The notes: a model not told the origin generated them from the sequence alone. DNA of 34,817 nucleotides from Nanobdellota archaeon (GCA_018901755.1 JAHIDZ010000018.1:1-34817), one strand, 5' to 3'; numbered from the stretch's first letter, positions 1 to 7,407 are shown. Numbers and translations: made by a program.

Positions 1-118
1 GGAAAAGCAACCAAAAGTTAAAAAGCGACTTAATGTATTTTGGAATCGACAAGATAAAATTAAATGGGATCCATATTTCCAAAAGATTTATGATACGTTA
101 AAATCGATGAGAAAATAA
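1..118 (+). CDS. 3' end of a gene cut by the window edge, unknown product
   Basis: The frame that begins at base 2 stays open to TAA at 116-118 and gives 38 residues rich in Lys and aromatics, ending in KIYDTLKSMRK. The start lies outside the window. It converges on the gp10-like fragment, whose stop lies 3 nt away. The short length allows no family assignment; a phage origin is possible only because of that neighbour. It is called coding because the frame is open and the composition looks like a soluble basic C-terminus. Confidence 0.4.
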   Translation, partial: EKQPKVKKRLNVFWNRQDKIKWDPYFQKIYDTLKSMRK

Positions 119-121
119 TAA

Positions 122-424
122 TTATTCTTTTAATCTTCTTCGAATCCTCCCCGTAATCTCAGGAGCATATTTATAGAAACCAGGTCTGAAATGTGGTTTT
201 GGAGACATCTTGATTGTTCCAAATTCTAAAAATATTCCATAATCATCAGAATCAGCAATAGTTATCTGCAACAGCTTATGAACCAAGTGAATGCCGTCTC
301 TGTGCCTTCCTGTTTTAACTGGCGATAATCTTTTAGCTTCCTGTTCAATCAGTTCTCTACTAGATATAAATATAAGTGATATGTATAATGGTATATGAAT
401 AAAATTGATAAGCAAATATTTCAT
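122..424 (-). CDS. HK97-gp10-like phage protein, probably a 5'-truncated remnant
   Basis: The reading frame encodes 100 residues. From about residue 24 on it shows the pattern of the HK97 gp10 / DUF646 head-tail completion family: an AKRLSPVKTG segment (family: A..LAPVDTG), then YGIFLEFGTIKM, then PKPHFRPGF (family: YA.Y.EFGT.KM.A.PFLRPA). The first 22 residues are hydrophobic and do not belong to that family. They are read from DNA holding the promoter and first codons of the divergent gene at 395, so the true N-terminus is probably lost. No other virion gene is visible. The likeliest reading is a relic of an integrated virus. The family match is by eye. Confidence 0.55.
   Translation of the reverse strand: MKYLLINFIHIPLYISLIFISSRELIEQEAKRLSPVKTGRHRDGIHLVHKLLQITIADSDDYGIFLEFGTIKMSPKPHFRPGFYKYAPEITGRIRRRLKE
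365..372 (+). promoter_or_regulatory. TATA box for the gene at 395
   Basis: TATAAATA is centred about 26 nt upstream of the ATG at 395. This is the spacing of an archaeal leaderless promoter. No ribosome binding site precedes that ATG, which fits a leaderless message. Confidence 0.6.
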
Positions 425-1333
425 TTCACAAACTTGGGTTTTGGAAACATTGAAATAAAGAGAAAATTGGGTGTCAAAGGAATCAATTTAAGCACATCTA
501 CGATATACAGAAGAGCGAATAAATTTAAGAAGAAATTTTATGATTTACATGTTTTAGAAAATTTCAATGACATTTTAGATAAAGACTGTATTCTAGTCTC
601 TGGTTCAATATACTCAAGATTTTACAAATCAGAATCTAAGGTCAGAAGCTTAGAATTTTCGTGCCTGCCATTAAGAAAACTATTATTAAAGAAAGAAATA
701 AGAGTAGTTCCGTATTTTTCAAGTGATTATACAAAGGTAATGCTTATTCCAAATAAAATGTCTAAATCAAAGCTTATTCCTAGAAAATATACCACTGGTA
801 TAACTGTAAGCTTTAACAGATTCTTTGAAGATGGAAATAAACTAAAACCTAAGATAGATATTTATATTCCTCTAAAGAAATTCGGAATTAAAGATACTGA
901 TACTATAGTTGATAATGATGCGAGGATTCTCTTTCCAGCATTAAAGGAATTTGGATGGAAACTTTGTGAAAAAAGAGTTACCGATTCTAATAATCTTGCT
1001 GATCTTTTTGTTCAAACGAAAAAAAGAAAATACATAATTGAAATAACTTCTGAAGGCAAAAAGAGAAAAAAATCTGCTAAGTTAAATATGATGTTAAGAT
1101 ACAGAATAGCTGCGAAGTCATTTTTTATTTCAACTACTTCTAAAAGAATTAATGCTACACCTATCATAATTTTATGGAACGGATTAAAAGAAAATGGTGT
1201 ATTAAATAGAGAATTTTTTAATGGTTGCGAATTACTTAATATAAAACTACTATTTACAGATTTTAATGAGAATTGGCAGTTTGCGGTTGCAAAACAATTA
1301 GCGGAGATTGATACGAATGAGCAAATTTTATAA
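395..1333 (+). CDS. Unknown protein with N-terminal HTH, possible nuclease-like C-terminus
   Basis: This 312-residue protein is not from a family I recognise. Residues about 10-45 look like a helix-turn-helix (GFGNIEIKRKLG, then STSTIYRRANKFKK). That segment resembles the C-terminal HTH of the LAGLIDADG endonuclease at 33480 (GFGATNIQKKL, then PTIESW). In the C-terminal half, ADLFVQ followed by KYIIEITSEGKK is laid out like the D...(E/D)xK core of PD-(D/E)XK nucleases, but Thr stands where Lys is expected, so activity is uncertain. The ATG at 395 is chosen because a TATA box sits 26 nt upstream. The 3' end overlaps taw2 by 17 nt, so the two are probably co-transcribed. A mobile-element or DNA-binding role is inference. 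Confidence 0.6.
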   Translation: MNKIDKQIFHFTNLGFGNIEIKRKLGVKGINLSTSTIYRRANKFKKKFYDLHVLENFNDILDKDCILVSGSIYSRFYKSESKVRSLEFSCLPLRKLLLKKEIRVVPYFSSDYTKVMLIPNKMSKSKLIPRKYTTGITVSFNRFFEDGNKLKPKIDIYIPLKKFGIKDTDTIVDNDARILFPALKEFGWKLCEKRVTDSNNLADLFVQTKKRKYIIEITSEGKKRKKSAKLNMMLRYRIAAKSFFISTTSKRINATPIIILWNGLKENGVLNREFFNGCELLNIKLLFTDFNENWQFAVAKQLAEIDTNEQIL

Positions 1334-2123
1334 GAAACTAAGAAATGAATTTGAAAGGGATATTCCAGAAAAATATCTGGATTTTTTGCCAAGAAGTTAT
1401 TATATGTTGGGCGATATTTTATTGCTTAAACTTAATAAAAAGTTAATCCGTTATAGGAAGAAAATAGGTCTTAAAATATTAAATTTGTTGCCATATGTTA
1501 AAACAATTTGTTTAATTAAAGATATTAAAGGAGTGAAACGTATACCGAAAATAGAAATAATCGCGGGAAAGAAAAATACAAAAACCATACATAAAGAATT
1601 CGGTTGTAGATTTTATATCGATGTTGCAGACTTAATGTGGAGTAAGGGCAATAAAGCGGAAAAGAAAAGGCTTCTCGAACAAGTCAACCCCGGAGAAGTA
1701 ATAGTTGATATGTTTTCAGGATTGGGGTATTTTTCAATTATACTAGCTAAGAAAGTTGAAAAAGTTTATTCTATAGATGTAAATCCTGTAGCTACTGAAT
1801 ATCTTAGAAAAAATGCATTTCTAAATAAAGTTTCTAATAAAATAGAAATACTACAAGGAGATTGCCGCAAATTCGCCCCTTTACTTGAAGGTGTTGCAGA
1901 TCGAATAATCGTAGGATATATCTATGATACTGAGAAATTTTTACCAGCAGCATTAAAAATGGCGAAGAAAGAATGTGTTATACATTTTCATAAAAACGTA
2001 ACTGATAAAGAACTTGAAAAAGTTAAAAATAAATTAGAAAAACACGGTTCTGTAACGTTTAGAAAAATTAAATCATATTCTCCTAAAGTTTGGCACGTTG
2101 TTTATGATATTAATATTTATTAA
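1317..2123 (+). CDS. taw2: tRNA(Phe) 4-demethylwyosine aminocarboxypropyltransferase Taw2 (TYW2)
   Basis: This 268-residue protein belongs to the Trm5/TYW2 family with an SAM-binding Rossmann fold. It has the family's AGKKNTKTIHKEFGC segment, SAM motif I at VDMFSGLGYFSI and the acidic motif II YSIDVNPVA. At motif IV it reads RIIVGYIYDTEKFL followed by VIHFHKN, like archaeal Taw2, instead of the NLP/PLP motif of the methyltransferase Trm5. Taw2 transfers the 3-amino-3-carboxypropyl group of SAM to 4-demethylwyosine at position 37 of tRNA-Phe in the archaeal wyosine pathway. The ATG at 1317 is preferred to the in-frame TTG at 1308. It overlaps the upstream gene by 17 nt, so translational coupling is likely. 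A second family member, trm5, lies at 4920-5666. Confidence 0.82.
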   Translation: MSKFYKKLRNEFERDIPEKYLDFLPRSYYMLGDILLLKLNKKLIRYRKKIGLKILNLLPYVKTICLIKDIKGVKRIPKIEIIAGKKNTKTIHKEFGCRFYIDVADLMWSKGNKAEKKRLLEQVNPGEVIVDMFSGLGYFSIILAKKVEKVYSIDVNPVATEYLRKNAFLNKVSNKIEILQGDCRKFAPLLEGVADRIIVGYIYDTEKFLPAALKMAKKECVIHFHKNVTDKELEKVKNKLEKHGSVTFRKIKSYSPKVWHVVYDINIY

Positions 2124-2141
2124 ATTATTAATTTGAACAAA

Positions 2142-2154
2142 TTTTTTTATTTTG
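2142..2154 (+). terminator. T-rich terminator after taw2
   Basis: A run of seven T followed by ATTTT lies about 20 nt past the taw2 stop and ahead of the hss promoter. Archaeal termination commonly needs only an oligo-T tract. No strong hairpin is seen. Confidence 0.35.
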
Positions 2155-2167
2155 AAAAAATCGATAA

Positions 2168-2176
2168 TTTTTAATA
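2168..2176 (+). promoter_or_regulatory. Probable TATA box of the polyamine operon
   Basis: TTTTTAATA is centred about 24 nt upstream of the hss ATG at 2196, in an intergenic region without a ribosome binding site. This fits a leaderless transcript. Confidence 0.4.
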
Positions 2177-2195
2177 CTACATCGAATCATTAATT

Positions 2196-3668
2196 ATGAC
2201 TAATATGGATACAAAAAAAATAAAATTTAAAAATAAAATTTTGATGATTGGGCATGGAGCAGTTGCACATTGTACACTACCAATTCTTTTAAATTATATT
2301 GAAATTCCTTGTGAAAATATTACTATAATTGATTTTAAAGATAGAAAAAATGTTTTGAAAAAATGGATAGAGAAAGGAATAAAATTTTCACAAGAAAGAG
2401 TTACAAAAGAAAATCTCAATAATATCCTTTCAAAATATCTTGAAAAAGGAGGACTCCTTATAGATCTTGCTTGGAACATTGATTGTTGTGATATAGTTAA
2501 ATGGTGTCATGATCACGAGGTTCTTTATGTAAATACTTCTGTTGAACAATGGGATTCAAAAGAAGAAATGCTTACAAAGAATCCATTTGAAAAATCACTT
2601 TATTATAGACAGATGCAATTGAGAGAATTAACAAAAGATTGGAAAGATGCTACAACTGCAATTGTTGATCATGGGGCAAATCCTGGACTAATTTCTCATT
2701 TTACAAAACAAGGTCTTGTTGATATCACTCATAGATTGATAAAAGATAAGAAAGTATCTGAAGCAGAAGGAGAAAAATTAATGAAATTTATTGCTGATCA
2801 AAATTTTGCAGAATTAGCCATGAATCTTGGCGTTAAGGTAATTCACTGTAGTGAGAGAGACACCCAGATAACAAATAAACCAAAGGAAGTTGATGAATTT
2901 GTTGGAACGTGGAGCATCGAAGGATTAAGAGAAGAAGGGACAGCTACTGCTGAAATGGGGTGGGGTTCCCACGAAAAAGAATTACCAAAAAATGCACATG
3001 TACCTCCATATGGACCAAAAAATCAAATATTTCTTGCTCAGATGGGTATTAATACGTGGGTAAAATCATGGATACCTGGACAAGAAATTATCGGTATGGT
3101 AATAAGACACGGGGAAGCATTTGAAATTTCAGACAGATTTACGGTTTGGAAAGATGGAAAAGCAATTTATAGGCCAACAGTACATTATGCTTATATGCCA
3201 TGCAATGAAACGTTAGCTTCACTTCATGAACTTAGATGTAGAAATTATGAAATGCAATCTAAGGTAAGAATACTTGACGATACTGAAATTGTTTCGGGAG
3301 CAGATGCTCTTGGAGCACTTATTATGGGTCATAATTATAATTCTTGGTGGACGGGAAGTATACTTGATATTGAAGAAGCAAGAAAACTTATACCTGGCCA
3401 GAATGCAACAACAATAGTGGTTGCACTTGGAGTTGTTACAGCAGTTATGTGGATGATAGAAAATCCAAGAAAAGGGCTTTGTTCACCGAATGATTTACCA
3501 TATGATTATGTTTTAAAAATAGCAAAACCGTGGTTAGGAAAATTTGTTTCAGAACCATACGACTGGACTCCACTGAAAAATAGAACAGTTTTTTTCAAGG
3601 AAAATTCTGATAGCAAAGCTGATGAAGAAGATCCATGGCAATTTAAAAATTTCATGTTCGTTCCGTAA
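2196..3668 (+). CDS. hss: Homospermidine synthase
   Basis: The protein has 490 residues, close to the roughly 477 of Blastochloris viridis Hss. Family hallmarks run along its length: an N-terminal dinucleotide-binding loop (MIGHGAVAHCTLPI), DHGANPGLISHFTKQ, CSERDTQ, TWSIEGLREEG followed by MGWGSHE, YRPTVHYAYMPCNETL, GADALGALIMGHNYN and GQNATTIVVALG. Hss (EC 2.5.1.44) joins aminobutyl groups from putrescine, or putrescine plus spermidine, to make sym-homospermidine through NAD-dependent redox chemistry in the cytoplasm. It shares an operon with an ornithine-decarboxylase-type gene that would supply putrescine. It starts at ATG 2196; another ATG at 2205 is possible. Confusion with saccharopine or carboxynorspermidine dehydrogenases is unlikely given the full-length agreement. 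Confidence 0.9.
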   Translation: MTNMDTKKIKFKNKILMIGHGAVAHCTLPILLNYIEIPCENITIIDFKDRKNVLKKWIEKGIKFSQERVTKENLNNILSKYLEKGGLLIDLAWNIDCCDIVKWCHDHEVLYVNTSVEQWDSKEEMLTKNPFEKSLYYRQMQLRELTKDWKDATTAIVDHGANPGLISHFTKQGLVDITHRLIKDKKVSEAEGEKLMKFIADQNFAELAMNLGVKVIHCSERDTQITNKPKEVDEFVGTWSIEGLREEGTATAEMGWGSHEKELPKNAHVPPYGPKNQIFLAQMGINTWVKSWIPGQEIIGMVIRHGEAFEISDRFTVWKDGKAIYRPTVHYAYMPCNETLASLHELRCRNYEMQSKVRILDDTEIVSGADALGALIMGHNYNSWWTGSILDIEEARKLIPGQNATTIVVALGVVTAVMWMIENPRKGLCSPNDLPYDYVLKIAKPWLGKFVSEPYDWTPLKNRTVFFKENSDSKADEEDPWQFKNFMFVP

Positions 3669-3685
3669 TGACTGGAGGTTTAAAA

Positions 3686-4891
3686 ATGGCCTATAATATG
3701 ACTGATGGGACAAAAAATATTGTTTTGCAAAAAATAGCAAAGGAGAAAGGAACTCCTATTTTTGTAATAGATCTCGAAAAAGTTAGAAATAATTATCTTA
3801 GATTTAAGAAAAATCTTCCTGACGTACAAGTATACTATGCAGTAAAATCAAATTCTGATCCTAAAATCGTAAAAACATTATTTGATATGGGCGCAAGTTT
3901 TGATGTTGCATCGCTTCCAGAATTTCATCTAGTTCGTGAGAATATAAAAAATATGCTTCCAAAAGATCAACAGGAATTCATATGGGAGAAAATAATTTAT
4001 GCGCATCCAATAAAAATAATAAAAACCTTGCATGAACTTGAACCTTACAAACCACTTGTTACATTTGATAATTTAGATGAATTAGAAAAGATAAAAAAAC
4101 ATTGCCCTAGCGCAGGAATTGTATTAAGATTAGAAGTTTCAAATGAAGGTTCTGTAGTTGATCTTTCATCTAAGTTCGGAGCAAGTAGAGAAGATGCTGT
4201 TAATCTTGCTGTAAAAGCATTTGAAATGGGACTTAACATAGAAGGATTGAGTTTTCATGTCGGAAGCCAGTGTACTAATTTTAATAATTATATGAAAGCA
4301 TTGGATCTTGCGTCCTATGTATTTGATGAAGTTAAAAAAAGAGGATATAAAATTGCAAATCCGAAAACAGGAAAAAGAATTCTTGATATTGGCGGTGGAT
4401 TTCCAGCAGAAGAATACGATTCAAGCATAATGTCATTTGAGGAACTTGCAAAGAAATTAAGAGAAGAAATAAATAGACTATTTCCAAATGATATAGAAAT
4501 TGTTGCAGAGCCAGGTAGATTTCTTGTTGCAAATGCTTGTACGGTTGTTGTAAACATTATAGGAAGAGCTTTCAGACACGGTATTACATCTTACTATATT
4601 GATGATGGTGTCTATGGTACATTTTCAGGACAACTTTTCGATCATCAAATTTATACTCTAGAATCTTTCAAAAATGGAGAAAAAGAAAAATGCATTATTT
4701 TTGGGCCAACATGCGACGGATTTGATACAGTTTCTCCAAGCACTAATGATAAAAAATATCCATATGGAAATCTTCCAAAAATGGAACTGGGAGAATTTCT
4801 TTTTGTGAATAATATGGGTGCATATACACTTGCGTCTGCGAGTAATTTTAACGGATTTCCAATTGCAAAAGTTGTTTATGTAAATAAATAA
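3686..4891 (+). CDS. odc: Ornithine decarboxylase (fold-type III, PLP-dependent)
   Basis: This 401-residue enzyme belongs to the alanine-racemase-fold decarboxylases. The PLP lysine lies in YYAVKSNSDP, the substrate-face loop is SFHVGSQC, the phosphate-binding glycines are in DIGGGFP, EPGRF is present, and the catalytic Cys/Asp pair is in FGPTCDGFD. The CDGFD form is typical of ornithine decarboxylases, not diaminopimelate decarboxylases. It would make putrescine from ornithine, the substrate of the upstream Hss. The start at 3686 is chosen because GGAGGT at 3674-3679 sits 6 nt before it. An earlier in-frame ATG at 3668 overlaps the hss stop but has no such site. Lysine or arginine as an alternative substrate cannot be excluded by reading. 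Confidence 0.87.
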   Translation: MAYNMTDGTKNIVLQKIAKEKGTPIFVIDLEKVRNNYLRFKKNLPDVQVYYAVKSNSDPKIVKTLFDMGASFDVASLPEFHLVRENIKNMLPKDQQEFIWEKIIYAHPIKIIKTLHELEPYKPLVTFDNLDELEKIKKHCPSAGIVLRLEVSNEGSVVDLSSKFGASREDAVNLAVKAFEMGLNIEGLSFHVGSQCTNFNNYMKALDLASYVFDEVKKRGYKIANPKTGKRILDIGGGFPAEEYDSSIMSFEELAKKLREEINRLFPNDIEIVAEPGRFLVANACTVVVNIIGRAFRHGITSYYIDDGVYGTFSGQLFDHQIYTLESFKNGEKEKCIIFGPTCDGFDTVSPSTNDKKYPYGNLPKMELGEFLFVNNMGAYTLASASNFNGFPIAKVVYVNK

Positions 4892-4919
4892 AATATTATT
4901 TGTTTTAAAGAATTTCTAA

Positions 4920-5666
4920 TTAAACTTTTAAATCGATTCTAAACTTGTATATTCCTGGTCCGTAGGGTAGAACTTTATGTTCACCGACTTTATGACATTT
5001 AATATTGAACATGTGACAAGTATCAGCTACATCTCTAGCAGCTTCATTGAAACTTCTATTAAATGTATATACGTGAATATTTGCACCTTTTTTAGCAAAA
5101 TGATAAGCAGCATCTAAGAAGCTTATAGCTGTTTCTGGTAAAGGCATTATAATTCTATCGAATTTTTCAAGTTTTGCATGTCTTATATCTGCACATATAT
5201 TTCTAACGCGATTTATTTTATTTAATTTATTATTTTTATTAGCATAAGCCACAGCAGCTGGATTAATTTCTACAGACGTTATGTAAACATCAGAATGTTT
5301 TTTCTTAATTGCTATTCCAAACGGATTTGCACCAGAAAACATAATTAATATTTTTTCACCAGATTTAACCATATTTGCTATATGTTGACGTTCTTCTGCT
5401 TCCCTCACTGAGAAATATACTTTCTGTGGATCAACCTTAATAGAAAATCCATTTTCTTTATGTATTACTTCAGTGTTTTTATTGCCAGCTAAAAGTTTGC
5501 AAGGATGTATTCTATATACACCAGTTCGTTCACCAGTTTTTTGTAAAACAGATTTAATATTCTTATGAGTTTTCATTATATTTTTAGCAAGTTTTTTAGG
5601 AGTTTTAACACCGTATGCAATAACAGCAACGGCTTTATCTTTGGACCCAATTACCTCATATGTCAT
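4920..5666 (-). CDS. trm5: tRNA (guanine(37)-N1)-methyltransferase Trm5
   Basis: The 248-residue product has the archaeal Trm5 layout: YEVIG, HKNIKSVLQKTG, AGNKNTEVIHKENG, then KVYFS, SAM motif I at LIMFSGANPFG, TSVEINPAA, and the motif IV equivalent IIMPLPETAISFLDAA. PLP stands where NLP is usual. Trm5 makes m1G37 in tRNAs, which prevents frameshifting and is the first step of wyosine synthesis. The ATG at 5666 is preferred to the one at 5690: the homologous YEVIG segment begins right there, and a TTTAAAT box lies about 27 nt upstream. The N-terminal D1 domain of long Trm5 forms is absent. The gene converges with odc and is divergent from dphB. Confidence 0.83.
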   Translation of the reverse strand: MTYEVIGSKDKAVAVIAYGVKTPKKLAKNIMKTHKNIKSVLQKTGERTGVYRIHPCKLLAGNKNTEVIHKENGFSIKVDPQKVYFSVREAEERQHIANMVKSGEKILIMFSGANPFGIAIKKKHSDVYITSVEINPAAVAYANKNNKLNKINRVRNICADIRHAKLEKFDRIIMPLPETAISFLDAAYHFAKKGANIHVYTFNRSFNEAARDVADTCHMFNIKCHKVGEHKVLPYGPGIYKFRIDLKV

Positions 5667-5670
5667 AATA

Positions 5671-5678
5671 TTTATAAC
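5671..5678 (+). promoter_or_regulatory. TATA box of dphB
   Basis: TTTATAAC is centred about 24 nt upstream of the dphB ATG at 5698, which has no ribosome binding site. This fits a leaderless promoter lying between the two divergent start codons. Confidence 0.55.
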
Positions 5679-5689
5679 TTGAGCTTCCA

Positions 5690-5696
5690 TTTAAAT
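5690..5696 (-). promoter_or_regulatory. TATA-like box of trm5
   Basis: On the minus strand, ATTTAAA is centred about 27 nt upstream of the trm5 ATG at 5666. It supports that start over the ATG at 5690, which would lie on the box itself. It sits 8 nt before the dphB start codon, so the two promoters are interleaved. Confidence 0.45.
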
Positions 5697-5697
5697 T

Positions 5698-6408
5698 ATG
5701 CTATATCTCATCGGATTGGGTCTGGGAGACGAAAAAGACATAACTTTGCGCGGAATGGAAATTGCTAAACGATGTGAGTGTTTTATTGAAACATATACAT
5801 CTAAATGGGAAGGCGACTTGCGTAGTTTAGAAAGAATAATCGAGCAGCCAATTAAATCAGTTCGTAGAAAAGATTTAGAAGACGGACAGAAAGAATTTCT
5901 TAATAATTGTAAGGAGAAGAATGTAGCATTATTTGTTTTAGGTGATCCACTCGCGGCGACGACTCATATTGATTTAATTTTAGAAGCAAAAAGAATGAAA
6001 ATAGATGTTAAAATTATTCATAATTCTTCAGTATTTTCAGCATTAGGTGAATTTGGCTTGCAGATGTACAAATACGGCCGTACGGTTACGGTTCCATTTT
6101 CTAACAAATTAGAATCTGTTAAAGACGCGATAACGAATAATAAAAAATTCGGTTTGCATACTTTATTGCTTTTAGATTTAGATGCTGAAGTTGGTTTGTA
6201 TATGACTGTTAAAAATGCTTTGAAAATACTTTTAGATGCAAAACTTATTAAGAAAAACGATAAAATAATTGCTGGTAAAATCGGTACAAATATTTATTAT
6301 GATAATGTTTCTAATTTATTTGAAAAAAATATAGAGACGCCGTCGTGTATAGTTATACCTGGAAAATTACACTTTTTAGAAAAAGAATATTTGGAGGAAA
6401 TATTATGA
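5698..6408 (+). CDS. dphB: Diphthine synthase DphB
   Basis: The protein has 236 residues, slightly short of the usual 250-260. It begins MLYLIGLGLGDEKDITLRG, the signature of the tetrapyrrole-methylase-fold diphthine synthases. It also has FIETYTS, LFVLGDPLAATTH (the SAM-binding GDP loop) and IIHNSSVFSALGEFGLQ followed by YKYGRTV. DphB (EC 2.1.1.98) uses SAM to methylate the aminocarboxypropyl group on the target histidine of elongation factor 2 during diphthamide synthesis. The start is leaderless with a TATA box about 24 nt upstream. Its stop overlaps the DUF357 start as ATGA, so the two are translationally coupled. Confidence 0.92.
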   Translation: MLYLIGLGLGDEKDITLRGMEIAKRCECFIETYTSKWEGDLRSLERIIEQPIKSVRRKDLEDGQKEFLNNCKEKNVALFVLGDPLAATTHIDLILEAKRMKIDVKIIHNSSVFSALGEFGLQMYKYGRTVTVPFSNKLESVKDAITNNKKFGLHTLLLLDLDAEVGLYMTVKNALKILLDAKLIKKNDKIIAGKIGTNIYYDNVSNLFEKNIETPSCIVIPGKLHFLEKEYLEEIL

Positions 6409-6653
6409 GAGACACTGTAACAATAGAAGAAATAGACAAATGGCTTGATAGAATTGAAGCAATAGTTGATAAAATTGAAGTCTTTGATACTAAAGGAGAA
6501 GAAATGCTAACAAATATGAATGCTTATATTTCTGATTGTAAACATTTCAAAGAGAACGGTGATCTTGTTAAAAGTTTTGAAGCAGTGATTTGGTCGTGGG
6601 CTATCCTTGAATTGTGCACCGAATTGGGTATATTCAAACAAATCGTTGAATAG
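6405..6653 (+). CDS. DUF357 family protein
   Basis: This 82-residue all-helical protein is downstream of and coupled to dphB. NMNAYISDCKHFKENGD followed by SFEAVIWSWAILEL matches the archaeal DUF357 pattern (sY..Da.yFl..GD...Afaa..YA.g.LDa). The start at 6405 follows GGAGG at 6393-6397 and overlaps the dphB stop. DUF357 has no experimentally established function that I know of; the helical-hairpin, TPR-like look suggests a binding role. The neighbourhood (translation-factor modification) is the only functional hint. Confidence 0.75.
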   Translation: MRDTVTIEEIDKWLDRIEAIVDKIEVFDTKGEEMLTNMNAYISDCKHFKENGDLVKSFEAVIWSWAILELCTELGIFKQIVE

Positions 6654-6677
6654 CATAATTACTATTAATTACATAGG

Positions 6678-6685
6678 TTTATATA
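6678..6685 (+). promoter_or_regulatory. TATA box for the 6721 operon
   Basis: TTTATATA lies about 40 nt upstream of ATG 6721. A transcript starting about 26 nt downstream, near 6708, would begin just before the ribosome binding site AGGTGA at 6709-6714. This gives a short-leader message. Confidence 0.55.
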
Positions 6686-6720
6686 CTACTTAAGAGTAAT
6701 ATATATTAGGTGAAATGATT

Positions 6721-6864
6721 ATGTCTGAAGAAGAAAGTAAAGCAATGTCCGAATTGGTAAAAACAATATTACAGCCTAGATATCAAAGTGGTCTACGGCC
6801 ATTAGTTATGCCAATGAAAATGAAAAGATGGGATGAATATACGAAGGATTTAGGTAGATATTAG
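6721..6864 (+). CDS. 47-residue microprotein related to the next gene
   Basis: This small ORF starts at ATG 6721 after AGGTGA and ends at TAG 6862-6864. Its product ends KRWDEYTKDLGRY. The downstream protein contains KRWDEYFYDL, and both have a preceding L-V-x-P-M segment (RPLVMPM against ERLVEPM). I read it as a shortened relative lacking the middle and C-terminal parts of its neighbour. It is soluble and charged with no signal or TM segment. It is expressed from the TATA box at 6678 and is very likely co-transcribed with the next gene, whose ribosome binding site overlaps this stop codon. The function is unknown. Confidence 0.65.
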   Translation: MSEEESKAMSELVKTILQPRYQSGLRPLVMPMKMKRWDEYTKDLGRY

Positions 6865-6874
6865 GTGAATGATG

Positions 6875-7372
6875 ATGAATGACAAAGAACTTGCTGATGC
6901 AATAACCAAAGCAATGGTAGCTGCAAGAGGACAAACTATTCTTACAGGTGGTCCGGAAAGATTAGTCGAACCGATGCAAAGATTAGGGTATTTTCCATCA
7001 TATGCTGATGATGTTCCAGGTTTTGGAGATGATATTGCTGGAGCTTTAGAAACTCCTGAAGGTATAGCATATGGTAAAAATGCTAATGAAAGACCACGTT
7101 ATAAAAGATGGGATGAATATTTTTATGATTTAAGTGTTGCAAGTGCAATTGGTGATTATGGTAATTTCTTTGTGAGATTCATTAATGAAGCATCTGCCGC
7201 TAAACCTAAAGCTATAACTGCTGCAGAAAATATAATAGAAAAACTTGATCAAAAATATAAAATAGATATAGATAAAACATTTGGCGCAATTGCCGCTAAA
7301 AATAATGAAAAAGAAGCAGCACTATATCGTAAATTATGTGACTATATTGGAGTAAATCCAGCGATTGTCTAA
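6875..7372 (+). CDS. Hypothetical protein, larger relative of the 6721 microprotein
   Basis: The 165-residue soluble protein has no family that I recognise. Three ATGs stand in tandem at 6869, 6872 and 6875. The last is best spaced (7 nt) from the GGTG at 6864-6867. The N-terminal third is Gly/Asp rich (FPSYADDVPGFGDDI). The centre holds KRWDEYFYDL, shared with the microprotein before it. The C-terminal half is Lys/Ala-rich and helical (AAENIIEKLDQKYKID). It has no membrane segment and no Cys pair. The two genes form a small operon just ahead of the membrane-protein cluster; whether they serve it is unknown. Confidence 0.65.
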   Translation: MNDKELADAITKAMVAARGQTILTGGPERLVEPMQRLGYFPSYADDVPGFGDDIAGALETPEGIAYGKNANERPRYKRWDEYFYDLSVASAIGDYGNFFVRFINEASAAKPKAITAAENIIEKLDQKYKIDIDKTFGAIAAKNNEKEAALYRKLCDYIGVNPAIV

Positions 7373-7399
7373 CTAATTGAAATTTTCAAAGACCAATAG

Positions 7400-7407
7400 T
7401 TTAAATA
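7400..7407 (+). promoter_or_regulatory. TATA box for the 7429 gene
   Basis: TTTAAATA is centred about 26 nt upstream of ATG 7429, and no ribosome binding site precedes that ATG. This fits a leaderless promoter for the first membrane-protein gene. Confidence 0.55.
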
